Source: Sphingomonas sp. LC-1
Lineage (GTDB): Bacteria; Pseudomonadota; Alphaproteobacteria; Sphingomonadales; Sphingomonadaceae
Reading direction: 5' to 3'
Assembly (NCBI RefSeq): GCF_025371035.1
Contig: NZ_JANZXB010000004.1
Location: 186,001 to 250,000, forward strand
DNA length: 64,000 nucleotides
Shown here: piece by piece, positions 54,549 through 63,063 of the stretch
Position numbering within the stretch: the stretch's first letter is position 1
Layout: every line of letters starts with the position of its first letter
Translations under genes and position numbers: made by a program
Notes under the pieces: generated by a model
What the model saw: only the letters and a program-made list of their open reading frames with translations
The model's database searches: none
Told to the model about the DNA's origin: nothing

Positions 54549-55559
54549 TCAGCGGTTCAGGGTCAGGACGATCTTGCCCAGATGATCGCCCGCCTCCATC
54601 CGGCGATGCGCCTCGGCGGCTTCGGCCAGCGGGAAGCTGCGATCGATCAGGGGACGAAGACGCCCTTCCTCGACATGCGGCCAGACGATGCGCGCGATCT
54701 CGTCGGCCACCATCGCCTTGAACTCGCGATCCCGTCCGCGCAGCGTCGACCCGGTCAGCGTCAGTCGGCGGCGCATGACCTCCCAGATCGGAATCTCGGC
54801 CTTGGCCCCGCGCTGGACCGCGATCGAGACGTGCCGCCCATCCTCGGCCAGGCATTTCAGGTTGCGGGGCAGATAATCGCCGCCGACCATGTCCAGCACG
54901 ATGTCGACGCCGCGCCCGTCGGTGAAATCCTTCACCGCTTCGACGAAATCGACCGATTTATAGTTGATCGCCCTGGCCGCGCCGAGCTTTTGCGCGGCGG
55001 CGCATTTGTCATCGGACCCGGCGGTGACGATGACCGTCAACCCGAACAGCTTGCCCAGCGCGATCGCCATCGTGCCGATGCCGCTGGTGCCGCCATGCAC
55101 CAACAGCGTCTCGCCATCGCGGGCATAGGCGCGTTCGAAGACATTGGTCCACACGGTGAACAAAGTTTCAGGCAGCGCGGCCGCCTGCTCCATCGACACG
55201 CCGTGCGGCACGGACAGGCAATGTTCGGCGACCGCGACCGCATATTCGGCATAGCCACCGCCGCCGATCAGTGCGCAGACCGGCTGGCCCAGCATCTCGA
55301 ACCCGACGCCCGGCCCGACCGCGACGATGTCGCCCGCGATCTCAAGTCCCGGGATGGACGGCGCGCCGGGCGGCGGCGGGTAGAGCCCCTGGCGCTGCAT
55401 CACATCGGGCCGATTGACCCCGGCGGCGGCGACGCGGATCAGCACCTCCCCCTCACCAGGGGTCGGGGTAGGCCGCTGCGTCGGAACCAACACCTCGGGT
55501 CCGCCCGCCGCCTCGGGGTCGATGGCGGTCATCATTTCGGGAATGTCGACGATTCCCAT
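54549..55559 (-). CDS. NAD(P)H-quinone oxidoreductase, zinc-free MDR family
   Basis: 336 residues from the Met at 55559. Quinone oxidoreductase-type medium-chain dehydrogenase: VAAAGVNRPDVMQRQGLYPPPPGAP in the catalytic domain and the Rossmann turn VHGGTSGIGTMAIALGKLFG (about residues 141-160). The zinc ligands of alcohol dehydrogenases are missing, as expected for the QOR/PIG3 group. Later Met codons (MTAIDP) are possible starts. Substrate probably a quinone or enone. Confidence 0.9.
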   Translation of the reverse strand: MGIVDIPEMMTAIDPEAAGGPEVLVPTQRPTPTPGEGEVLIRVAAAGVNRPDVMQRQGLYPPPPGAPSIPGLEIAGDIVAVGPGVGFEMLGQPVCALIGGGGYAEYAVAVAEHCLSVPHGVSMEQAAALPETLFTVWTNVFERAYARDGETLLVHGGTSGIGTMAIALGKLFGLTVIVTAGSDDKCAAAQKLGAARAINYKSVDFVEAVKDFTDGRGVDIVLDMVGGDYLPRNLKCLAEDGRHVSIAVQRGAKAEIPIWEVMRRRLTLTGSTLRGRDREFKAMVADEIARIVWPHVEEGRLRPLIDRSFPLAEAAEAHRRMEAGDHLGKIVLTLNR

Positions 55560-55659
55560 CACATCGCTATCCGCGCGCACCGATCACCGCCCCCTATTGG
55601 CCCATATTGGGAACCCGTTATTGACATCGGCGGCCACCGGGTCAACGCTGCATCCCGAG

Positions 55660-55854
55660 ATGGAACAGGATGATTCCCCCTTCCGCACGCCGGACAGCCT
55701 GACGGCGCTGGTCCAGGCCGACCTCGATCCGCTCTCGCTCGCCGAGCTGGAAGCGCGGATCGCGGTGCTGGAAGCGGAGATCGACCGGACCCGACGCCAT
55801 ATGGAGCGCGCCTCGCTCCACCGCGCCAGCGCCGACGCGTTGTTCAAGCGGTGA
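55660..55854 (+). CDS. DUF1192 family protein
   Basis: 64 residues from the ATG at 55660. The core LSLAELEARIAVLEAEIDRTRRHMERA forms a short coiled coil, and the protein has the DUF1192 pattern of small alphaproteobacterial proteins. Divergent from the quinone oxidoreductase gene, as often seen for this family. Function unknown. The 179 bases between it and clpA hold no other gene. Confidence 0.87.
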   Translation: MEQDDSPFRTPDSLTALVQADLDPLSLAELEARIAVLEAEIDRTRRHMERASLHRASADALFKR

Positions 55855-56033
55855 CGACACGGGGATCGGCCGGGCGACCCTACGCCTTTCGCCGGTCTTC
55901 GGGCTCGTCGCCATCCGCACGACACGCTTTGTTGAAGCCCCGTGCGTTACCCCCGCTTGATGCCGGGGCCATCCATCCCGACATTGTTCGAAACGGAACG
56001 CATGTCCCATGCGCTCCGCCAGGAGTATCGTAG

Positions 56034-58352
56034 ATGCCATCTTTCGCCCCCGCGCTCGAGACCACGCTTCACAAGGCGCTGGAAGCCGCGACCGTGCGGC
56101 GCCATGAATATGCCACGCTGGAGCACCTCCTGCTCGCGCTGATCGACGACGAACATGCCTCCAAGGTGATGGAGGCATGCCATGTCGACCTGGGCGAGCT
56201 GAAGGCCACGGTCGCCCAGTATCTGGACGCCGAGCTCGACGCCCTGAAGGTCGACGCGGCGACCGACCCCTCCCCCACCAGCGGGTTCCAGCGCGTCGTC
56301 CAGCGCGCGATCCTGCATGTCCAGTCGTCGGGCCGCGACGAGGTGACCGGCGCGAACGTGCTGGTCGCCCTGTTTTCCGAACGCGAATCCTACGCCGTCT
56401 ATTTCCTGCAGCAGCAGGATATGAGCCGCCTGGATGCCGTCAGCTTCATCAGCCACGGCGTCGGCAAGGGTGGCGCGACCAGCGAAGCCACCCCGCCCAA
56501 GGGCGCCGAGGAGGAGAAGCCCGCCAAGCCCGCCGAAAAGGGCAAGGGCGAGAGCGCTCTCAAGCAGTTCACCGTCGACCTCAACGAAAAGGCCAAGGCG
56601 GGCAAGGTCGATCCGCTGATCGGGCGCGGGCCCGAGGTGGACCGCACCGTCCAGATCCTGTGCCGCCGGTCGAAGAACAACCCGCTCTATGTGGGCGATC
56701 CCGGCGTCGGCAAGACCGCCATCGCCGAGGGCCTGGCGCGCAAGATCATCGAGGGCAATGTGCCCGAGGTGCTGCTGAACGCCGTCATCTATTCGCTCGA
56801 CATGGGCGCGCTGCTGGCGGGCACCCGCTATCGCGGCGACTTCGAGGAGCGGCTGAAGGCGGTCGTCAACGAGTTGGAGAAGCTACCCCACGCGGTGCTC
56901 TTCATCGACGAGATCCACACCGTCATCGGTGCCGGCGCGACCAGCGGCGGGGCGATGGATGCGTCGAACCTGCTCAAGCCCGCTCTGTCGGGCGGAACGA
57001 TCCGCTGCATTGGCTCGACCACCTACAAGGAGTTCCGCAACCACTTCGAAAAGGACCGCGCGCTGCTGCGCCGGTTCCAGAAGATCGACGTGAACGAGCC
57101 GACGATCGAGGACACGATCAAGATCCTCGCCGGTCTCCGCTCGGCGTTCGAGGATCACCATCAGGTCAAGTATACCCCCGATGCGATCAAGTCCGCGGTC
57201 GAGCTGTCGGCGCGCTACATCAACGACCGCAAGCTGCCCGACAAGGCGATCGACGTGATCGACGAGGTCGGCGCGATGCAGATGCTGGTGCCGGTCAGCA
57301 AGCGCAAGAAGACGATCACGCCCAAGGAGATTGAGGCCGTGATCGCTACCATGGCGCGCATCCCGCCGAAGAGCGTGTCTACCGACGACCGCCAGCAGCT
57401 GGAAACGCTGGAGACCGATCTGAAGCGCGTGGTGTTCGGCCAGAATGCCGCGATCGAGAATCTGTCCTCGGCGATCAAGCTCAGCCGGGCGGGTCTGCGC
57501 GATCCCGACAAGCCGATCGGCAACTATCTGTTCACCGGCCCCACCGGGGTCGGCAAGACCGAGGTTGCGCGCCAGCTGGCGACGATCCTGGGCATTCCGC
57601 TCCAGCGGTTCGACATGTCCGAATATATGGAGCGTCACTCGGTCAGCCGTCTGATCGGTGCTCCTCCGGGCTATGTCGGATATGACCAGGGCGGCCTGCT
57701 GACCGATGCGGTCGACCAGAATCCGCATTCGGTGCTGCTGCTCGACGAGATCGAGAAGGCGCATCCCGATCTGTTCAACATCCTGTTGCAGGTGATGGAC
57801 AATGGGAAGCTGACCGATCACCACGGCAAGACGGTCGATTTCCGCAACACGATCATCATCATGACGACCAATGCGGGCGCCGCCGACATGGCGCGCGAGA
57901 CGGTCGGGTTCGGCAATCTCACCCGCGAGGGCGAGGATGAGCAGGCCGTGCAGAAGATGTTTACGCCGGAATTCCGCAACCGCCTCGATGCGATCGTGCC
58001 CTTCGGCTATCTGCCGCCGGAAGTCGTGGCGCGGGTGGTGGACAAGTTCATCCTCCAGCTCGAACTCCAGCTGGCCGATCGTCACGTCCATATCAGCCTG
58101 GACGAGGCGGCGAAGAGCTGGCTCACCGAAAAGGGCTATGACCGCCTGTACGGGGCGCGTCCGATGGGCCGCCTGATCCAGGAGAAGATCAAGCAGCCGC
58201 TGGCCGAGGAATTGTTGTTCGGCAAGCTGGTCCATGGCGGCGAGGTGACGGTGAAGATGAAGGACGGCGCATTGTCCTTCGCAATCGAACCCGCCGCGCC
58301 CAAAAAGCCGCGCAAGAAGGGTGGCAAGCCCGCATCGGTCGACGCCGAATAA
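56034..58352 (+). CDS. clpA: ATP-dependent Clp protease ATP-binding subunit ClpA
   Basis: 772 residues, the unfoldase partner of ClpP. N domain (PALETTLHKALEAATVRRHEYATLEHLLLAL), a Lys/Glu-rich linker near 150-180, first AAA+ module with GDPGVGKTA, second with GPTGVGKTE, followed by the ClpP-docking region of the second module. Clp adaptor gene clpS is not next to it, unlike in many proteobacteria. sspB, an adaptor of ClpXP, is elsewhere in the window. Followed by a terminator. Confidence 0.97.
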   Translation: MPSFAPALETTLHKALEAATVRRHEYATLEHLLLALIDDEHASKVMEACHVDLGELKATVAQYLDAELDALKVDAATDPSPTSGFQRVVQRAILHVQSSGRDEVTGANVLVALFSERESYAVYFLQQQDMSRLDAVSFISHGVGKGGATSEATPPKGAEEEKPAKPAEKGKGESALKQFTVDLNEKAKAGKVDPLIGRGPEVDRTVQILCRRSKNNPLYVGDPGVGKTAIAEGLARKIIEGNVPEVLLNAVIYSLDMGALLAGTRYRGDFEERLKAVVNELEKLPHAVLFIDEIHTVIGAGATSGGAMDASNLLKPALSGGTIRCIGSTTYKEFRNHFEKDRALLRRFQKIDVNEPTIEDTIKILAGLRSAFEDHHQVKYTPDAIKSAVELSARYINDRKLPDKAIDVIDEVGAMQMLVPVSKRKKTITPKEIEAVIATMARIPPKSVSTDDRQQLETLETDLKRVVFGQNAAIENLSSAIKLSRAGLRDPDKPIGNYLFTGPTGVGKTEVARQLATILGIPLQRFDMSEYMERHSVSRLIGAPPGYVGYDQGGLLTDAVDQNPHSVLLLDEIEKAHPDLFNILLQVMDNGKLTDHHGKTVDFRNTIIIMTTNAGAADMARETVGFGNLTREGEDEQAVQKMFTPEFRNRLDAIVPFGYLPPEVVARVVDKFILQLELQLADRHVHISLDEAAKSWLTEKGYDRLYGARPMGRLIQEKIKQPLAEELLFGKLVHGGEVTVKMKDGALSFAIEPAAPKKPRKKGGKPASVDAE

Positions 58353-58375
58353 GCGCAACAACATCCAGATCGGAC

Positions 58376-58406
58376 AAAGGCCGGGTAGCAATACCCGGCC
58401 TTTTCT
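58376..58406 (+). terminator. intrinsic terminator after clpA
   Basis: Perfect 12-bp stem AAAGGCCGGGTA / TACCCGGCCTTT with a GCAA tetraloop and following TCT, 24 bases past the clpA stop. Confidence 0.9.
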
Positions 58407-58507
58407 ATGTCGCATCGAAGCGCGATGCGATAAAGGATCGCCTGAAATCTCGGCCTCAACCCTGGCCTTAACCGATTTTTCGTCGTTTTGCAGACACATC
58501 ATTGGTT

Positions 58508-60301
58508 ATGAACGGAACGGTTCCGATCAGGAAACTTGCATTGGCGATCGCAATGCTGATGGTCTTCTGGCCATTTGCGGTTGCGCGTGCCGATGTCGGG
58601 CTGCCGATCCGGACCTGCATCCTGCCGATGGCATCCGGCCAGACGCCGTCGCCCCTGTTCGCGGCGCCACAGCGTTTCGACTGCACGCGCGATCCGTCAT
58701 CCTACGGTGCTGGCGACTTCTGGGTGATGTCGCAGCCCCTGCCCATCGTTCCCGGCGATCCCCGCGACCAGCTGAGCGTCAGCTTCGCGAGCGCCTGGCA
58801 GGATGCGACCACGCTCTACTTCCTTTATGCCGATGGCAGCATTCGGCGCGTTTCCTACACCAGCGCCACCACCTCGCCCTATCTGCGACTGGGTGCGATG
58901 ATCGCGGTACCGATCCCCCGCGAGGAGTCGCGCCCGGTACGCGTTTTGTGGGAGGTGCATGGCGCGGCCAACATGCGTGGCGTGGTGCGCGGTGCGAAGA
59001 TCGAACATTATAGCCAGGCCCGAGCCGCCGAGGCGTCGCTGGGACTGGTCTATGGCATCATCATGGGGCTGGTCGTCGGTCTGGGCGTCTATAATCTGGC
59101 GCTTTGGCCCGCGCTGCGCCAGCCGCTGCAACCCATTTACTGCCTGCTGCTGTTCTTCATCACCGGCTATACGCTGTCCTCATCGGGGCTGATCGGCCAA
59201 TGGCTGCCCGGGCTCGACAACAACGAACGTCATCGGTTGAACGCGATCATGCTGGGCGGCGTCGCGCTGACCCTGGTCGTGTTCGCGCGCCACTTTTTCG
59301 AGCGCAAGGTCTTCGAGAAGTGGCTGGATCAATGGGCCATCGTCACCTTCGTCCTGGTCGCCCTGCCCAATATCGCCTTTGCCTTGCTCGCCCCGCATTG
59401 GATCCGCACGCTCGACATGGCGGTGGTCATGGGCTTCCTGATCCTGCTGGTCTTCCTGATCGCCGTGCTGGTGAACGCCTGGCGCCATCGCAGCAACTTC
59501 CTATGGGCCTTCGCCATCGCCTGGGGCACGCCGATCGTCCTGGCGATGTTCCGCGTCCTCCATGCGCTTCACCTGATCGAATGGCGGCCATGGATCGACC
59601 AATCGACGGTCCTGTCGATGGGAGCGGAGGCCGTAATCGCCAGTCTCGGCGTCGCCTATCGCATCTATCTGCTCAGTCGAGAGCGCGATCTAGCGCGCGA
59701 GGACGAGCGCGTCGCGCGACGACTGGCCGATACCGATCCGCTGACCGGCCTGTTCAATCGCCGCGCCTTTCTCGATCAGGCGATCGGTCGCAGCGGCCCG
59801 CAGACGCTGATCCTGGCCGATATCGATCACTTCAAGCGGATCAACGATCTGCTGGGCCATGACGGCGGCGACGATGTGCTGCGCGTCTTTGCCAAGACGT
59901 TGGCCGGTGCGTTGGGTCCCGACATGCTGGTGGCGCGAATCGGGGGTGAGGAGTTCGCGCTGCTGGCCGATACCGCCCGCGCGCCCGATGCCGACACGCT
60001 GCTCGCGCACCTGCGGGCCGCCACCTATCCCACGGGGGCGAAGGTCACCGCCAGCCTGGGCCTGTGCACCGGCCCGATGCGCAATGAGGAGGATTGGCGC
60101 CTGGTCTATCGCGAGGCCGACCAGGCGCTGTTCGCCGCCAAGAATGGCGGGCGCGACCGTGCCTGCTGGGGCGTCACGGTGCCGGGCGGCAAGGGCCCGG
60201 CCGCCGATAGCGCCTACCCCGCCCCCCTCTTGCCCGCCGCCCGCACCCGGCGTAAGTATCGGCGAGGGGAGAAGGGCGTGTGCGCGAACGGCGGATCCTG
60301 A
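58508..60301 (+). CDS. membrane diguanylate cyclase (7TMR-DISM and GGDEF)
   Basis: 597 residues from the ATG at 58508. Signal-like helix at the N-terminus, a periplasmic domain (about 30-175), seven hydrophobic segments (about 177-385) as in 7TMR-DISM receptors, a short coiled coil (SRERDLAREDERVARRLA), then a GGDEF domain with RIGGEEF and LADIDHFKRINDLLGHDGGD, so it should make cyclic di-GMP. The RxxD inhibitory site five residues before GGEEF is absent (LGPD there). The tail after 565 is Pro/Ala/Arg-rich. Confidence 0.9.
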   Translation: MNGTVPIRKLALAIAMLMVFWPFAVARADVGLPIRTCILPMASGQTPSPLFAAPQRFDCTRDPSSYGAGDFWVMSQPLPIVPGDPRDQLSVSFASAWQDATTLYFLYADGSIRRVSYTSATTSPYLRLGAMIAVPIPREESRPVRVLWEVHGAANMRGVVRGAKIEHYSQARAAEASLGLVYGIIMGLVVGLGVYNLALWPALRQPLQPIYCLLLFFITGYTLSSSGLIGQWLPGLDNNERHRLNAIMLGGVALTLVVFARHFFERKVFEKWLDQWAIVTFVLVALPNIAFALLAPHWIRTLDMAVVMGFLILLVFLIAVLVNAWRHRSNFLWAFAIAWGTPIVLAMFRVLHALHLIEWRPWIDQSTVLSMGAEAVIASLGVAYRIYLLSRERDLAREDERVARRLADTDPLTGLFNRRAFLDQAIGRSGPQTLILADIDHFKRINDLLGHDGGDDVLRVFAKTLAGALGPDMLVARIGGEEFALLADTARAPDADTLLAHLRAATYPTGAKVTASLGLCTGPMRNEEDWRLVYREADQALFAAKNGGRDRACWGVTVPGGKGPAADSAYPAPLLPAARTRRKYRRGEKGVCANGGS

Positions 60302-60477
60302 TGGCCATGACGGCGCTGGCGCTGCTGGCGCTGGCCTATCGTCACCCGACCGCGGATATTCGCCTGATCACCCATGACCTGACCGACAGATCCCCGCGCC
60401 GCGTACAGGCCGCGATCGATCTGGGCGTGTTCGGCGTCTCGTTTCTCTACACCTGGACGGTCCGCCGCCTCCGATAA
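60280..60477 (+). CDS. small protein with two hydrophobic segments
   Basis: 65 residues from a GTG that lies inside the last 22 bases of the cyclase gene, preceded by GAGGGGAGAAGGG. Hydrophobic segments at about 7-19 (LMAMTALALLALA) and 48-58 (GVFGVSFLYTW), basic end. It may be translated by coupling to the cyclase. No family recognised, and a spurious frame is possible. Confidence 0.45.
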   Translation: MRERRILMAMTALALLALAYRHPTADIRLITHDLTDRSPRRVQAAIDLGVFGVSFLYTWTVRRLR

Positions 60478-60548
60478 GCATCTATTTGGCTTGCAACGAT
60501 TGCGCGAGCATCCTTGCGCCCGTGCGACACGTGCCGCATAGCGACGTC

Positions 60549-60788
60549 ATGGATACGCCCATCGAAGAACTGACGTTCGAGGACGCCCTCAAGGAATTGG
60601 AGAGGATCGTCGGCCGACTGGAAAGCGGCGAAGCGACGCTCGACGAATCGATCCGCCTCTATGAGCGCGGCGACCGTCTGCGCCAGCGTTGCGCCGAGCG
60701 GCTCGACGCTGCACAGGCCCGGATCGAGGCGATCCGCCTGGATGCCGAGGGCAAGGCCGCCGGCACCCGCCCGTTCCAGGCAGGCTGA
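60549..60788 (+). CDS. xseB: exodeoxyribonuclease VII small subunit
   Basis: 79 residues from the ATG at 60549. The helical-hairpin signature TFEDALKELERIVGRLESGEATLDESIRLYERGDRLRQRC is clear. XseB binds XseA to form the single-strand nuclease; xseA is not in the window. Five bases before ispA, the usual neighbour. Confidence 0.95.
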   Translation: MDTPIEELTFEDALKELERIVGRLESGEATLDESIRLYERGDRLRQRCAERLDAAQARIEAIRLDAEGKAAGTRPFQAG

Positions 60789-60792
60789 CCGC

Positions 60793-61692
60793 GTGACGCT
60801 GAACGCCGCAACGCTGTCCGACGCACTGATCGAAGTCGCCGAGGATATCGACCAGCGCTTTGCCACGCTGCTCGCCGATCCGGGCGATCCGCGCTCCTCG
60901 CTCTACGCCGCGATGCGCCATGCCGCGATCGGCGGGGGCAAGCGGCTTCGTCCCCTGCTCGTCTTCGCCACCGCGCATCTGTTCGACGTGGACCGCGACT
61001 GCGCGGGCTGGGTCGCGACCGCGCTGGAGGCGATCCATGTCTATTCGCTGATCCATGACGATCTGCCCGCGATGGACGACGACGACATGCGTCGTGGCAA
61101 GCCGACCGTCCACAAGGCGTTCGACGAGGCCACCGCGATCCTGGCGGGCGACTGCCTCCACGCGCTGGCCTTCGAGATTCTGGCCGATCCGGCGACCCAT
61201 GCCGATCCCTTCGTCCGGTCCGAGTTGATCCTCGACCTCGCACGTGCCTCCGGCCCCAGCGGCATGGCAGGCGGGCAGCAGATGGATCTGGAGGCCGAGC
61301 GCCAGACCTTCGACCTCGCCACCGTCACCCGGCTTCAGCAGATGAAGACCGGCGCGCTGATCTGCGCGGCGGTGGAAGCGGGCGCGATACTGGGCCGCGT
61401 TTCCCCCGAGGGCCGCACCCATTTGCGCGGCTATGCCCATGATCTGGGCCTCGCTTTTCAGATTGCCGACGATCTGCTCGATGCCGAGGGCGACGAGGCG
61501 GTGGCGGGCAAGAAGCTGCGCAAGGACGAGGATGCCGGCAAGGCGACCTTCCTCAGCCTGCTGGGCGTCGAGCGCGCGCGCGAGCAGTGCCGGATGCTGG
61601 TCGCCCAGGCGATCGAGCATTTGCGGGATTACGGCTCTGAGGCCGACCTGCTGCGCGCCATCGCCGCCTATGTCGTGGAGCGCGACCGGTGA
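60793..61692 (+). CDS. ispA: polyprenyl (farnesyl) diphosphate synthase
   Basis: 299 residues from a GTG at 60793. First aspartate-rich motif DDLPAMDDDDMRRG, second DDLLD near residue 230, and GGKRLRP near the start. Makes farnesyl diphosphate or a longer prenyl chain from IPP and DMAPP. The chain-length residue before the first motif was not analysed. Between xseB and coaD; its stop overlaps the coaD start (GTGA). Confidence 0.94.
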   Translation: MTLNAATLSDALIEVAEDIDQRFATLLADPGDPRSSLYAAMRHAAIGGGKRLRPLLVFATAHLFDVDRDCAGWVATALEAIHVYSLIHDDLPAMDDDDMRRGKPTVHKAFDEATAILAGDCLHALAFEILADPATHADPFVRSELILDLARASGPSGMAGGQQMDLEAERQTFDLATVTRLQQMKTGALICAAVEAGAILGRVSPEGRTHLRGYAHDLGLAFQIADDLLDAEGDEAVAGKKLRKDEDAGKATFLSLLGVERAREQCRMLVAQAIEHLRDYGSEADLLRAIAAYVVERDR

Positions 61693-62192
61693 CCCGGATC
61701 GGCGTCTATCCGGGGACCTTCGATCCCGTCACGTTGGGCCATATGGACATCATCCGGCGCGGTGCGAAGCTGGTCGACCGGCTGGTCATCGGGGTGACGA
61801 CCAACCCTTCCAAGTCGCCCATGTTCACCCTCGATGAGCGCATGGAGATGGTCCGCCGCGAAGTTGCGGAGGTGGCCGGCGAGATTCACGTCGTCGCCTT
61901 CGATTCGCTGCTGATGGACTTCGCCGAGCGCGAGGGGGCGAAGGTGATCGTCCGGGGCCTGCGCGCCGTCGCCGACTTCGAATATGAGTACCAGATGGCG
62001 GGCATGAACCAGCAGATCAATCCGCGGGTCGAAACCGTCTTCCTGATGGCCGATGTCGCGCTGCAACCCATCGCCAGCCGCTTGGTCAAGGAAATCGCCA
62101 TCTATGGCGGCAACATCGCCAAATTCGTGACCCCCGCCGTCCGCGAGGACGTGGTCCGGCGCGTCGAACTGGTCGGACGCAAGGGATCCTGA
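61689..62192 (+). CDS. coaD: phosphopantetheine adenylyltransferase
   Basis: 167 residues from a GTG overlapping ispA by four bases. Penultimate step of coenzyme A synthesis. Nucleotidyltransferase signature YPGTFDPVTLGHMDII near the N-terminus and the phosphate-binding VIVRGLRAVADFEYE. Confidence 0.96.
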   Translation: MTRIGVYPGTFDPVTLGHMDIIRRGAKLVDRLVIGVTTNPSKSPMFTLDERMEMVRREVAEVAGEIHVVAFDSLLMDFAEREGAKVIVRGLRAVADFEYEYQMAGMNQQINPRVETVFLMADVALQPIASRLVKEIAIYGGNIAKFVTPAVREDVVRRVELVGRKGS

Positions 62193-62289
62193 CCCGCAAA
62201 GCGAAGGAATCTGGCGCGAAGGTTCAGATTGGCGCAAGGGGCGATTTGCTCTACAGCCACCCCATTCCTTTCCTTGTCGTAGAGATGTG

Positions 62290-63063
62290 ATGCGCGTTCT
62301 CGCCGCTCTTGCCATGATGATGGCCAGCCTGATCGCCGTTCCGGCACAGGCCCAATCCCAGTCCCAGCCCAAATTCACCACCCCCGCCAAGGCGGCACAG
62401 GTGCTGGAGGTCAACGTCGCCGGCCGTCCGACGCCGCCGCCGGTGACCGACAAGGAGAATCTGTGGTTGCTCGACCTGTCCACGGGTGGCCGGGTCACCA
62501 TCTGGCTGCGCCCCGATGTCGCGCCCAAGATGGTCGAGCGGATCAAGACGCTGACCCGTCGCCATTTCTATGACGGCCTGACCTTCCACCGCGTGATTGA
62601 CGGGTTCATGGCGCAGGGCGGCGATCCCAAGGGCGATGGCACCGGCGGTTCGGACCTGCCCAACATCCCGGCCGAGTTCAACTATCTGCCGCATGTGCGC
62701 GGATCGGTGGCGGCGGCGCGGGCGGACGACCCCAACAGCGCCAACAGCCAGTTCTACATCGTCTTCCAGCCGCGCTTCGCGCTCGACAAGAAGTACACGG
62801 TGTTCGGCCGGGTGATCGACGGCATGCAGTATGTCGACGGAATCGAACGCGGCGAGCCGCCTGCGAACCCGAGCAAGATCGTCCACGCCTATATCGCCGC
62901 CGACAATCCCCCCGCCTATGTCCCGATGGCCCCCGCCGCCGCCCCGAATCTGGGCGCGCCGGTGACGCTGCCGGGCGCCGCCCCTGCCAAGCCGGCGGCG
63001 GCGGTTCGCCGTCCCGCGACCAAGGCGGCTCCGGCCAAGAAGGCGGCAACGGCGACCAAGTGA
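62290..63063 (+). CDS. periplasmic cyclophilin-type peptidyl-prolyl isomerase
   Basis: 257 residues from the ATG at 62290. Signal peptide about 1-20 (VPAQAQ). Cyclophilin motifs: [21 protein letters not shown] and [15 protein letters not shown]. After residue 210 there is an extension rich in Ala, Pro and Lys ([16 protein letters not shown] at the end). It should assist folding of secreted proteins. Overlaps queA by four bases. Confidence 0.93.
   Translation: MRVLAALAMMMASLIAVPAQAQSQSQPKFTTPAKAAQVLEVNVAGRPTPPPVTDKENLWLLDLSTGGRVTIWLRPDVAPKMVERIKTLTRRHFYDGLTFHRVIDGFMAQGGDPKGDGTGGSDLPNIPAEFNYLPHVRGSVAAARADDPNSANSQFYIVFQPRFALDKKYTVFGRVIDGMQYVDGIERGEPPANPSKIVHAYIAADNPPAYVPMAPAAAPNLGAPVTLPGAAPAKPAAAVRRPATKAAPAKKAATATK

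Noticed and set aside
54087-55673. 528-codon plus-strand frame opposite the quinone oxidoreductase
   Set aside because: Antisense shadow of the recognised oxidoreductase and TPR-like genes.
56883-58502. 539-codon minus-strand frame opposite clpA
   Set aside because: Shadow of the ClpA reading frame and overlaps the clpA terminator.
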